A stretch of DNA of 64,000 nucleotides, taken from assembly GCA_009993955.1 (NCBI GenBank), contig JAACSL010000004.1:107969-171968 (forward strand). Reading direction: 5' to 3'. Source of the stretch: Paraglaciecola sp. (GTDB taxonomy: Bacteria > Pseudomonadota > Gammaproteobacteria > Enterobacterales > Alteromonadaceae). The notes under the pieces are model-generated. The model was not told the origin of the DNA, did not search any database, and saw nothing but the letters and a program-made list of their open reading frames with translations. The translations under genes were made by a program, and so were the position numbers. Below are positions 18,554 to 27,771 of this stretch, piece by piece (position 1 is the stretch's first letter; every line of letters starts with the position of its first letter).

Positions 18554-19690
18554 ATGAACATTTTTTATGAAGATAGCATGCCCTATGCCGCTGAATTTTT
18601 TCAGGATTTGGGTGAATGCCAAGTGTTTTCGCATAAAACTATTCACCCTGAGCAACTGCGTGATGCCGATGTCCTGTTGGTGCGCTCGACGACTAAGGTT
18701 AATGCCGCGTTATTAACACATGCCTCACACCTAAAATTTGTTGGTACGGCCACAGCCGGCACCAATCATGTGGATCTCAACTACTTAGCCCAGCGCAATA
18801 TTGCCTTTCATGACGCGGGTGGCTGCAATGCGGTGGCGGTGGCTGAATATGTGATTAGCGCCCTGTTTGTCATGGCTGAAAAACTGGCCTGGCAATTGGC
18901 AGATAAAACGGTGGGCATCGTCGGGGCAGGTCACGTGGGCAGCGCCTTGCAAGGGAAGTTAGCTGCGCTGGGGATTGCCTATAAGTTATGTGATCCTCCT
19001 TTGCAAGCAGCGGGCGATCATCGTGCATTTGTTGGTTTGGACGAGATCATGGAGTGTGACGTGATCACCCTGCATGTACCGTATGTGACTACAGGACCAC
19101 ATGCCACTCAACACCTTTTTGATGTACAACGTCTGTCCCAGCTTAGCGAGCAGCAAGTACTAATAAACGCTTGTCGCGGCGAAGTTGTCGACAACAACGC
19201 CTTGTTGGCTTTATATAAACAGGGTAAACCTTGTCACGTGGTATTGGATGTATGGGAAAACGAACCCGCCATCAATCTTGCCCTGGTGCCTTTGGTTGAT
19301 TTGGCCACGGCGCACATTGCCGGGCATACTATTGAGGGAAAGGCGCGCGGCACATCTATGCTTTATCAAGCGTTATGTCGGCACTTTGCTCTGCCTGAAA
19401 ATAAACGTTTAGATGATTATTTACCGCAAGTAAAACATGCCCTTACGTTTTCTGCTGCCCAGCCATTTTGGCCTGCGGTACGAGATTTGATCTGGCAGGT
19501 TTATGATATTCGCCATGACAGTGAACACTTTAAACAGCAGTGTTCTAGCGCTGAACAGTTTGGATATATCAGAAAACACTACCCTATAAGAAGAGAGTTT
19601 TCTGCCATGCCCCTAAATACTGGAAATTTTGCCCAATCAGAGGCAATCTACGCCCTTGGATTTACCTCGACCACCCTTTCATCTTTATAG
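18554..19690 (+). CDS. pdxB: Erythronate-4-phosphate dehydrogenase PdxB
   Basis: Second step of the DXP-dependent pyridoxal phosphate pathway: NAD-linked oxidation of 4-phosphoerythronate in the cytoplasm. The 378-residue protein starts with the typical 'MNIFYEDSMPYAAEFF' and has the Rossmann motif 'VGIVGAGHVGSAL', 'INACRGEVVDN' with the catalytic Arg, 'LDVWENEP' and the His in 'TAHIAGHTIEGKARGT'. A C-terminal PdxB dimerisation domain follows. It is 13 bp upstream of asd and on the same strand, as in many gammaproteobacteria. Confidence 0.95.
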   Translation: MNIFYEDSMPYAAEFFQDLGECQVFSHKTIHPEQLRDADVLLVRSTTKVNAALLTHASHLKFVGTATAGTNHVDLNYLAQRNIAFHDAGGCNAVAVAEYVISALFVMAEKLAWQLADKTVGIVGAGHVGSALQGKLAALGIAYKLCDPPLQAAGDHRAFVGLDEIMECDVITLHVPYVTTGPHATQHLFDVQRLSQLSEQQVLINACRGEVVDNNALLALYKQGKPCHVVLDVWENEPAINLALVPLVDLATAHIAGHTIEGKARGTSMLYQALCRHFALPENKRLDDYLPQVKHALTFSAAQPFWPAVRDLIWQVYDIRHDSEHFKQQCSSAEQFGYIRKHYPIRREFSAMPLNTGNFAQSEAIYALGFTSTTLSSL

Positions 19691-19703
19691 GAGTAATTGT
19701 TTC

Positions 19704-20720
19704 ATGTCACGGGCCTTTGATGTTGCTGTGTTAGGTGCTACTGGTTTAGTAGGCCAACATATGATTGAAATTCTTGAACAGCGGAATTTCCCAGTCAACA
19801 CCCTTTATCCTTTAGCAAGCTCGCGTTCAGCGGGTGGCAAGGTCAGTTTTAAGGGTAAAGATGTGACGGTATTAGATGCTGATACCTTCGATTGGAGCAA
19901 AGTTCAGCTAGGCTTTTTCTCAGCGGGTGGCAGTGTATCGGCAAAATATGCACCTATGGCAGCTGAAGCTGGCTGTGTTGTTATCGACAATACCTCGCAC
20001 TTTCGCTACGACGCCGATATTCCCTTAGTGGTGCCCGAGGTCAATGCCCACGCGTTAGCCGATTTCAGAAATCGTAACATTATTGCCAATCCAAACTGTT
20101 CCACCATTCAAATGTTGGTGGCACTAAAACCTATTCAAGATGCAGTCGGTATTGCCCGTATTAACGTTGCCACCTATCAATCGGTGTCTGGCGCCGGTAA
20201 AAGCGCCATGGATGAATTGGCTCACCAAACGGCGGCTTTATTGAGTGGCAAAGAAGTAAAAAGCAAGGCATTTAGTCGCCAAATTGCGTTTAATGTTATT
20301 CCACAAATTGATGTATTTATGGATAACGACTACACCAAAGAAGAAATGAAGATGGTGTGGGAAACGCAAAAAATTATGGGTGATGACTCAATCTTAGTGA
20401 ATGCCACTGCGGTGCGTGTGCCGGTCTTTTTTGGTCACGGCGAAGCCATTCATTTAGAGACACGCAGCCCCATTGATGCCGAGGAAGTGAAAAGCTTGTT
20501 AGCTAATGCGCCGGGTGTGACCTTGTTGGAAAAACGTGAAGATTTCCCCACCCAAGTGGGCAATGCCAGTGGCCACGACGAGGTTTTTGTTGGACGTATA
20601 CGCAACGATATTAGCCATCCCAATGGCTTAAACATGTGGGTTGTATCAGACAACGTGCGCAAAGGTGCCGCCACCAACAGCGTACAAATTGCGGAAGTAT
20701 TAATTCGCGATTACATGTAA
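19704..20720 (+). CDS. asd: Aspartate-semialdehyde dehydrogenase
   Basis: Reduces aspartyl phosphate to aspartate semialdehyde, the branch point to lysine/diaminopimelate, threonine and methionine. The 338-residue product has the NADP motif 'VLGATGLVGQHM', the catalytic 'NPNCST' (Cys132) and the substrate-binding 'YQSVSGAGKSAMDEL'. The length and sequence fit the shorter class related to USG-1; unlike USG-1 it keeps the catalytic cysteine. ATG 19704 follows a TAGGAG site. It sits between pdxB and fimV, a standard gammaproteobacterial order. Confidence 0.94.
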   Translation: MSRAFDVAVLGATGLVGQHMIEILEQRNFPVNTLYPLASSRSAGGKVSFKGKDVTVLDADTFDWSKVQLGFFSAGGSVSAKYAPMAAEAGCVVIDNTSHFRYDADIPLVVPEVNAHALADFRNRNIIANPNCSTIQMLVALKPIQDAVGIARINVATYQSVSGAGKSAMDELAHQTAALLSGKEVKSKAFSRQIAFNVIPQIDVFMDNDYTKEEMKMVWETQKIMGDDSILVNATAVRVPVFFGHGEAIHLETRSPIDAEEVKSLLANAPGVTLLEKREDFPTQVGNASGHDEVFVGRIRNDISHPNGLNMWVVSDNVRKGAATNSVQIAEVLIRDYM

Positions 20721-21102
20721 AACCGTCACATCCCTAGGCTGCCATTCACAAGCGAGTGAGTGGCAGCTTATGCTTTACCACATATTGCCGATGACCTAGC
20801 TAAACTTAATGCAAGCTTGGGCATGCACTTTCTAGATCCGACTTCACCTTTGGTTTATAGTAAGGCGGTAAAAAATAGCGAAATTGTTAATCTTGGAATG
20901 TGATTTGCTTTGCATCTATTTGATAGTGCTTGTTCTCCCAATATTTTGCTAGCGCTACCTAATTTTTTACAGGCATTTATTGCGCTAAGCTACAGATTAA
21001 TAAAGAAAAATTTTGATAGATTGAGCCGCCGACTGCAGTTGGTGCATGCTATGGAAACGTCGGATAAATGACACAACAAAAACTGGGGCAACAAGGAACA
21101 CT
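20721..21102. other. Intergenic region between asd and fimV
   Basis: About 380 bp without a credible gene. It begins with a hairpin (20738-20767) that probably ends the pdxB-asd transcript. The rest is AT-rich and must contain the fimV promoter, but I could not pick one -35/-10 pair with confidence. Confidence 0.6.
20738..20767 (+). terminator. Probable terminator after asd
   Basis: A 12-bp stem with one G-T pair (GCTGCCATTCAC / GTGAGTGGCAGC) and a 6-nt loop, 17 bp after the asd stop. Only a weak T-rich stretch follows. Confidence 0.55.
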
Positions 21103-24100
21103 ATGAATTTGCGAAACAATGCAATACTGCTGTTAGTTTGCTTCGGTTTCGCGATGTGCCATGCCTTTGCCGCAGACACAGAATTAAAAGGGCCGAAGAA
21201 TGCCACGGCGCAATATTCGGGTGTTGTTTATGGTCCAATTACCTCCTCTGATACCCTCTGGCAAATAGCCAGTCGCTACAGACAAAACAAAAGCCTGTCC
21301 ATCTATCAGGTGATGTACGCCATCTTCGAATTGAATCCAGAAGCGTTCGAACAAGAAAACTTAAATCTGATCAAAGATGGATCGGTTCTTAAATTACCTT
21401 CAGAAAAATATATTGCCCGCATTGATAAAGAGGCTGCGCGTTTACGGGCCGAAGAAGACGCCATGCGCCTTGAGGCGCGCAATAATGCGGTACAAGGTAA
21501 TGGCGCAGCAAGCGTGGCAAAAGTACCCAGCGCTGGCAGTGTCAGCAAATCTGACCTATATAAGACTAAGGAGCAGCTAGAACAACGCTTAGGCGCCTTA
21601 GATGAGGCACAAAGCCGCCAGTTTTTGGCTATACGGCAGCAATTTGCCGAATCCATCGATAGCGTTCAGGCCATCCTCGATGAAAATCAAAAATTATTTG
21701 AACGCCTTGAGCGAGTGAATAACGACATCACTGAACTACGCAGCAATGAAGAGCTAAAAGCTGAACAAATGCAGGTTATGGGGCAAAGCATCGAAGAGTT
21801 GTTAGCCAAATCCAGAGAAGAAGAGCAGCGTAAAGAACAATTGGCGGCCATTGAAAATAGTAGCTGGCTCGATGACCCACTCGCGTTGATTGCCCTTACC
21901 TCTGCGTTATCGTTGTCAATCCTTGGGGGCATTGCCGCCTTTTTATTACGTCGCAAACAAGGTACTGAAGCAAAAAACGTTCATGAAGTGGCAGACGATG
22001 ACATCGTCTTGGAAAGTCACAATTCAGCCTTGGATGATTTGTCTGATGCCTTAAGTGATGAGTTATCGGGGGAGATTGATGACGGTGATGAAGATGACGA
22101 CCTCTTCGCTGGTGACGATTTACTCGATGATGTCTTATCGGATGAATTACGTGAATCCTTAGATGAAGCTCTAGACGACACACTCGACGACTCATTAGAT
22201 GCTGAGCTTGACGAATTCGATGACTTAGGGGATGAAATTTTAGAAAGCGACCCGGTAATCGAAGAATTTGAAGTTGGCAGTGCACAAGTTGGTCAAGATG
22301 AACTTGATAGCCTGTTTGATGAAGACGATGACTTGTTGGCCGAAATAAGCCCAGAGATCACAGATACTCCTGCCAGTAAGCAAGAGCAAGCAGCAGCAAC
22401 CACCATAGATGACACCTTAGACACTGAGGAAGACATTGCTGATGATGATATCGATGAATTGCTTGCTGCTGCCGATGCCAGTGAAACAGATGAAGATGAA
22501 CTAGGCGCAGAAACAACGGCTGATCCTTTGTTGGGCAAAGTAGCTGACGAAGAAGACCAACCAGAAATCAGTATTGATGAGTTGTTTGACAATCCTGTGG
22601 CGAAGGCGATGCCGGGGCTTGAACAAGACAGTGGTGAAGAACTCAGTCAAGAAATGCTTCAACATCTTGATAAAGAGATCGCGGCGCAAAACGCCGAGTT
22701 AGATAACATCACCGGTACCTTGCTGGATGAGCTAGAACAAGTTGAGCAAATGCGTGGCATGATGGTCGACGAAGAAGATCCAGTGATAGTCGACAAACCT
22801 GCTAAAGCACCCAAACAGCCCAGCATTCAAAAACTTGATGATGCGGCGTTATCAGAGGGTTTTGAGGAAAAAGAAGCATTCGAACCTGATTTTCTCGATG
22901 TGCTCGATGATGGCATATTTGAAAAAGATGACAACCTAGACGATGACTTGTCGCCCACTGAAAATGCCCAGCCAGAGCCAGAGCCAGATTTAGAGACAGA
23001 GCCAGAAAAAAATGCAGAGAGCGCACAAGACTCAGAAGATGAGAATAAACAAGGCTTAGCAGCAAGCCCTGACGAGACTGAAATTAGCGCTTCAGACATG
23101 CAAGAAAGCGAAGGCGCACTCCCTGACACCAGCACTAGACAAAACGAGCTTAGTTCAGATGATGAAGCCGAAGACGCGTCACAAAAAACGGAAAAGCTTG
23201 TTGATGATTCAGAGCTAGACATTGAGAATGGCGAGGCTCCCACTTCAAGCGCTGAACTAGTATCAAACCCTGCAAATACCGATGATAGTGCTTCAAACAC
23301 GTACGAAAGCGAAGCCGCAACCACTGACAACAGCACCCAACAAAGTGAACGTGCAACTGACGATGAAGCCGAAGACGCGATAGAACAAACACTGCAAGTT
23401 GCTGAAGACGAACAAGGCGAGGTCGATGAAGACGATTCTCGTGAGAATGTCAGCGAAGCGCTGGCTGGTGAACATCAAGAGCCTTTGGCTGAAGATGGAA
23501 CTCCACAGCTAGAAGAACAGACGCTAGAGGGTACCTTACAGCCAGAGGTAGCGGCAGATAATGATGCGGCTGAACTTGATGATGAAGACAATGAAGAACA
23601 AGCAGATACAGCGCACGAAACGCATCCCCTTAGCGTGGATGAGGCCTTGGCGCAACACGCTGGCGATGAACCAGACTCAGCCCCAGATGAAAAAAATGAG
23701 CAAGATACAACTGACCAAAACGACGATCCCGGCTTAGACGAAGATCAACTTGAGAAAGCCTTAGAGGATTTCGAGCATCAGGAACTCGATGCCCTGTTGC
23801 AAGAGCTGACGGCTGAAAACAGTGATAATCCGCTGGATAATCTAGACGAATTAGACTTTGGTTCAGTGGCTGAAAATTTTGTACAGAAAAAAGATAAAAA
23901 ACCTTCTGCGAAAACACCAGAAGATAGCGAAGATTCAATAGACTTAGGGGCCTTGAGCGACGCTGATTTAGATGCCACAACGTTTGATGAAGACAGCTTA
24001 GATGATGAGCTCGATGATCTTGACGATTTACCGGGCTTAGGCGACTGGTTAAATGAAAGCACCAGCAAGAGCAAGCAAAAAAGTGATGATGAGTCCTTGC

Positions 24101-24564
24101 TTGAAGAATTGGAAGAAGCCAACTTTGATGAATTATTGGATGCCCTTGGTACCGAAGTAGACGATGAAGAGAGCGATGACGATAGCGCGTTAGACGTCAA
24201 TGCTTTACTGCAAGAACCCGATGGCACACAGACCATTACTGCCGATGACTTGCTCAGTAGCGATGATGACTTCCTCGACGTAGAAGCCCTGCTAGATGCG
24301 AGTTTAGAAGATGAAAGTGAACCCATGGCCAGTAAAGACCTCAATCTCAGTGCTCCTCTTGCTGATTATTTCGGTGATATTCAACAGGGCAATATGGTGG
24401 ATGTGGACGGTGACGATGGCTTTGGTGCTAAACTCGATCTCGCCCAAGCCTACATTGAAATAGGTGAACATGAGTCAGCGACTGAACTGCTTGAAGAGAT
24501 CATCAAAAACGGCAGCAAAGAACAAAAAGAAGAAGCTGAGAAAGTATTAAATTCACTTTCATAA
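21103..24564 (+). CDS. fimV: FimV, polar hub / type IV pilus assembly protein
   Basis: A 1153-residue FimV-like protein. It has a signal peptide (~23 residues), an N-terminal FimV region with LysM-like character ('SSDTLWQIASRYRQNKSLS'), a coiled coil (~155-245), one transmembrane helix (~262-284, 'ALIALTSALSLSILGG'), a ~800-residue extremely Asp/Glu-rich cytoplasmic region, and the C-terminal FimV TPR-like cap ('LDLAQAYIEIGEHESATELLEEI'). FimV proteins organise the cell pole, affect twitching motility and cAMP signalling. ATG 21103 follows AAGGA; an upstream in-frame start at 21046 lacks a site and would spoil the signal peptide. The common downstream partner truA is not here. Confidence 0.92.
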   Translation: MNLRNNAILLLVCFGFAMCHAFAADTELKGPKNATAQYSGVVYGPITSSDTLWQIASRYRQNKSLSIYQVMYAIFELNPEAFEQENLNLIKDGSVLKLPSEKYIARIDKEAARLRAEEDAMRLEARNNAVQGNGAASVAKVPSAGSVSKSDLYKTKEQLEQRLGALDEAQSRQFLAIRQQFAESIDSVQAILDENQKLFERLERVNNDITELRSNEELKAEQMQVMGQSIEELLAKSREEEQRKEQLAAIENSSWLDDPLALIALTSALSLSILGGIAAFLLRRKQGTEAKNVHEVADDDIVLESHNSALDDLSDALSDELSGEIDDGDEDDDLFAGDDLLDDVLSDELRESLDEALDDTLDDSLDAELDEFDDLGDEILESDPVIEEFEVGSAQVGQDELDSLFDEDDDLLAEISPEITDTPASKQEQAAATTIDDTLDTEEDIADDDIDELLAAADASETDEDELGAETTADPLLGKVADEEDQPEISIDELFDNPVAKAMPGLEQDSGEELSQEMLQHLDKEIAAQNAELDNITGTLLDELEQVEQMRGMMVDEEDPVIVDKPAKAPKQPSIQKLDDAALSEGFEEKEAFEPDFLDVLDDGIFEKDDNLDDDLSPTENAQPEPEPDLETEPEKNAESAQDSEDENKQGLAASPDETEISASDMQESEGALPDTSTRQNELSSDDEAEDASQKTEKLVDDSELDIENGEAPTSSAELVSNPANTDDSASNTYESEAATTDNSTQQSERATDDEAEDAIEQTLQVAEDEQGEVDEDDSRENVSEALAGEHQEPLAEDGTPQLEEQTLEGTLQPEVAADNDAAELDDEDNEEQADTAHETHPLSVDEALAQHAGDEPDSAPDEKNEQDTTDQNDDPGLDEDQLEKALEDFEHQELDALLQELTAENSDNPLDNLDELDFGSVAENFVQKKDKKPSAKTPEDSEDSIDLGALSDADLDATTFDEDSLDDELDDLDDLPGLGDWLNESTSKSKQKSDDESLLEELEEANFDELLDALGTEVDDEESDDDSALDVNALLQEPDGTQTITADDLLSSDDDFLDVEALLDASLEDESEPMASKDLNLSAPLADYFGDIQQGNMVDVDGDDGFGAKLDLAQAYIEIGEHESATELLEEIIKNGSKEQKEEAEKVLNSLS

Positions 24565-24776
24565 CCTCCCCCAGAAAATACGGCATGTTTTGTACTCGGA
24601 ATGTTTTATGCTCAAAGTGTGAATGAAACTCTGGGTTTTCCCTGTCTGTTCTGTTGGTCTACTGAAATTACGTTTGCTGTACAATGAATAGGCAATAACC
24701 AATAATTACACTGGCTCGTTGTTTTCTCTACAGATAAACTGTTGAATTGGCAGAGAATATAAGAAGTGAGTGGCAG

Positions 24777-25433
24777 ATGTTAAAAGCAACGAGTGTACTA
24801 GTAGGCTTATTACTATCGATTAGCGTAGTAGCAGGTGAACTAAGCGTTAGCCTACGCCAAGTTGATGGCCAAGCTATGCCAAATACTGTCGTTTATCTCA
24901 CCGCAAAAGATCCAGCCACCCTTAGCGCTACCAATACCATAAGCGACAAAAGTGCGATTATGGACCAAATTGATTTGCAGTTTTCCCCGCATATATTAGT
25001 GGTGCAAACCAATACTCGCGTTCGTTTTCCGAACTCTGATTCGATTAAACATCATGTTTATTCTTTCTCGCCGGCAAAAACCTTTGAACTGCAATTATAT
25101 AAAGGTTTGCAGGCCAATCCCTTGCTGTTCGATAAAAGTGGCATAGTAGAGTTGGGTTGTAATGTACATGATTGGATGTTGGCTTACATTCAGGTGGTGG
25201 ATACGCCATACTTTGGTAAAACTGATGCTGCTGGACAACTGCAATTGAGTGTGCCCGATGGTGAGTACCAAATCACCTTTTGGCATCCAAGGATTAGCCA
25301 AGAGGAAAAGCAATTGAGCCAGTCTATTAGTTTGCCCGCACAACAACATTTTAGCCTAAATTTGACCAATCCTTTGTTACCTGACTTAAGTCAGTACGAA
25401 CAGCACCAGGGTGATTTTTCAGAATATGAGTAA
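24777..25433 (+). CDS. Periplasmic cupredoxin-like protein ('methylamine utilization protein' family)
   Basis: A 218-residue protein with signal peptide (~19 residues). The fold up to ~residue 142 is cupredoxin-like with a complete type-1 copper ligand set: His92 or His93 in 'IKHHVYSF', Cys128 and His131 in 'GCNVHDW', and Met134. The C-x2-H-x2-M spacing is that of amicyanin. A small Ig-like/carboxypeptidase-regulatory-like part follows ('GQLQLSVPDGEYQITFWHP'). Such proteins are often labelled methylamine utilization protein without evidence, and no amine dehydrogenase is nearby. The start at ATG 24777 is preferred over TTG 24747 because the signal peptide then is normal. The stop overlaps the next gene by 8 bp. 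Confidence 0.85.
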   Translation: MLKATSVLVGLLLSISVVAGELSVSLRQVDGQAMPNTVVYLTAKDPATLSATNTISDKSAIMDQIDLQFSPHILVVQTNTRVRFPNSDSIKHHVYSFSPAKTFELQLYKGLQANPLLFDKSGIVELGCNVHDWMLAYIQVVDTPYFGKTDAAGQLQLSVPDGEYQITFWHPRISQEEKQLSQSISLPAQQHFSLNLTNPLLPDLSQYEQHQGDFSEYE

Positions 25434-27771
25434 TGATTCGATGCGGCGCTCGTCGTTACAGCGCAGGATGGCTCTGATATTTTTATTGCTCCTGATCACT
25501 ATTGTCATCGTCACCGTTGTATTTGTATGGCGCGCAACGTATCAACATTCCACCGACCAATTGCAAGGTCATATCAAAACCTCGGCCAGCGTTGTTACTG
25601 ATAAATTAACCAATACGGTGTCTGCTATGCGATCGGGCTTAGAAACCATTGCTAAAGATTTTAGTCTGAAGCAATTGTTAGCCGGCGCCATAGACGATCA
25701 AAAATCACTTGTTTCCGCCATGGAGAATTTTCAGGCACGCTTGGAAACCGATGAGTTTTGGGTACTCGATGGCAACCGGCAAACATTGGTCAGCTCCCTT
25801 GACGAGGTGACCATTGAGGGCACAGCAGTGGATGATTTTGCCCAAAGTGGCATCGTTTGGTTTGCTGGCAAAGATAACTATTATCTTGTTCAGGCCGTGC
25901 CAGTCAAATTTGTCGAAAGTTCAGTGCAAGTGAATGGCTGGTTAGTCATGGGCATGGCCGCAAGTCGTCTTATCGGTGATGAATTGGTCGGTTTAACCGG
26001 GATGCAAATTAGTGTTTTTCACGCACAAAGCCAACAGGTGATCTCGTCGACGTTTAGTGCAGATAAGATTGCCCAACTTAAAAATGTCAGTTTACACACC
26101 GAAACGGGTTTGCATGAATTTGCGTTGGATGGGGTAGATTACATTTATGGGGTTAACACTCTGGGGGCATTACAAGGTACACCGGTATATAGCGTGCTGG
26201 CAACGCCCACCGACAGCGCGTATCTGTCGAATCAAACCTTACTCATCCAACTGATCATTATTCTCTTGGTGGCAGCCTTACTGGCATTGGTTGCTGCAAT
26301 CTATATGTCGCGCAGCATTACACGACCCTTGCAAGATTTGATAGATATCGCCAAGGCGATCAGTAAAGGACAATATGTGGGGCAATTCCCGCAGTCTAAT
26401 ACCAAGGAAGTTAGTACCCTAACGGTTGCCATTAACGACATGCAAAATGGCATTATTGCTCGGGAACAAGAAATCCACCAACTCGCCTTCTATGACGAAT
26501 TAACAGGTTTGCCAAATAGATTGCAATTTACCCAGTATATTGAACAGCAGATAATTCAAACACCCAGTCAAAAATTGATTATTTTGACCTTAGATGTGGA
26601 CCGATTTAAAGAGATAAACGATACCATCAGTCATGAAATGGGCGATGAACTGTTGGTGATGATAGCCAAACGTCTTGGGCAACTTAATGAACATCAGCCT
26701 TTTTGTGCGCGTTTAGGGGGCGATGAATTTGGTATCGTCTTCAGTGCCTCGTCTCTGTTGAGTGCCTCTGAACTGGCGGCGGTAGTGGTGGCTTTGTTTG
26801 ATCTACCGTTTAGCATACAAGGTCTCAATTTAGACATTGATTGCAGCATTGGCGTGGTGGTTTATCCGGATCACGGACGCAGTCAACAAGAACTACTGCA
26901 GTGTGCAGATATTGCCATGTACAGTTGTAAAGAGCAGCACTACCGTTTTGCCTACTACAATAGTGCGCTGAACAAACACTCGGTGATGCGTTTGAGTCTG
27001 ATGTCGGAATTACGGGGGGCACTGCAAGAGAATCAATTACAGTTGTTCTATCAACCCAAGTTGTCCCTGCATGATAATCAAGTGCACGCCGTGGAGTGTC
27101 TTATCCGTTGGATCCACCCTCAACATGGCTTTATACCACCAGATGAATTTATTCCACTGGCCGAGCAAACCGGCACCATTAGGCATGTCACTCACTGGGC
27201 GTTAAACACCGCCTGTGCGCAGCTTAAAACCTGGCAACAGGCTGGCACTACCTTGAGTGCTGCGGTGAATATATCGGCGCTGGACTTAGTGGATATGCAG
27301 CTACCTACTTACATCGCAACCTTGTTAACCCAATACCAGTTGGATCCTGAGCGCTTAGTATTAGAGGTCACAGAAAGTGCGGTAATGGGCGATCCACAAA
27401 ATGCCTTAAAAGCTTTAAATACCTTGCGTAGCATGGGCATAATCCTATCAATCGATGATTTTGGTACTGGCTTTTCGTCCATGGCTCAGTTGAAAAAAAT
27501 GCCCGTGCATGAACTGAAGATAGACAAGGCCTTTGTGCTAGAATTGGCGAAAAGTGAAGACGACCAAGTGATGGTGAAAACCTTGGTTGCCTTGGCACAA
27601 AATTTAAGTTTGGATACGGTTGCCGAAGGCGTCGAAGATTTCGCTACCTTAGAGTTTTTGCGTGAGATCAACTGCACTAAGGTTCAGGGGTTTTATTTGA
27701 GCAAGGCCCTAAATGCTGATAACTTCAATCATTGGTTAGCGCAATTTAAGGCAGGAAAACAAGTGTTATGA
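25426..27771 (+). CDS. Membrane sensor with HAMP, GGDEF and EAL domains (c-di-GMP turnover)
   Basis: A ~781-residue inner-membrane protein: TM1 (~15-36), a periplasmic sensor region (~37-270, double-CACHE-like), TM2 (~271-294), HAMP (~295-347), GGDEF (~350-510) and EAL (~520-775). The cyclase signature 'RLGGDEFG' (431-435) is intact, and no RxxD inhibitory site is present before it. The EAL signature reads 'ECLIRW' (557-562), but Asn615, Glu647, 'DDFGTGFSS' (677-685), Lys698 and Glu734 are kept, so phosphodiesterase activity is plausible. It overlaps the cupredoxin gene by 8 bp and the next gene by 4 bp. The likely start is ATG 25426; GTG 25411 is possible. Confidence 0.9.
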   Translation: MSNDSMRRSSLQRRMALIFLLLLITIVIVTVVFVWRATYQHSTDQLQGHIKTSASVVTDKLTNTVSAMRSGLETIAKDFSLKQLLAGAIDDQKSLVSAMENFQARLETDEFWVLDGNRQTLVSSLDEVTIEGTAVDDFAQSGIVWFAGKDNYYLVQAVPVKFVESSVQVNGWLVMGMAASRLIGDELVGLTGMQISVFHAQSQQVISSTFSADKIAQLKNVSLHTETGLHEFALDGVDYIYGVNTLGALQGTPVYSVLATPTDSAYLSNQTLLIQLIIILLVAALLALVAAIYMSRSITRPLQDLIDIAKAISKGQYVGQFPQSNTKEVSTLTVAINDMQNGIIAREQEIHQLAFYDELTGLPNRLQFTQYIEQQIIQTPSQKLIILTLDVDRFKEINDTISHEMGDELLVMIAKRLGQLNEHQPFCARLGGDEFGIVFSASSLLSASELAAVVVALFDLPFSIQGLNLDIDCSIGVVVYPDHGRSQQELLQCADIAMYSCKEQHYRFAYYNSALNKHSVMRLSLMSELRGALQENQLQLFYQPKLSLHDNQVHAVECLIRWIHPQHGFIPPDEFIPLAEQTGTIRHVTHWALNTACAQLKTWQQAGTTLSAAVNISALDLVDMQLPTYIATLLTQYQLDPERLVLEVTESAVMGDPQNALKALNTLRSMGIILSIDDFGTGFSSMAQLKKMPVHELKIDKAFVLELAKSEDDQVMVKTLVALAQNLSLDTVAEGVEDFATLEFLREINCTKVQGFYLSKALNADNFNHWLAQFKAGKQVL

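Noticed and set aside
21650..24350. Long open frames antisense to fimV, rich in Ser and Leu
   Set aside because: They mirror the Asp/Glu-rich codons of fimV (GAT, GAA, GAC read backwards) and have no ribosome-binding sites or family features.
22000..24350. Repeated GAT/GAC/GAA patterns suggestive of DNA repeats or a CRISPR array
   Set aside because: They are codons of the acidic FimV region without regular spacing or constant repeat units.
24747..24776. Upstream TTG start for the cupredoxin gene
   Set aside because: It would place ten charged residues before the signal peptide; ATG 24777 gives a normal exported protein.
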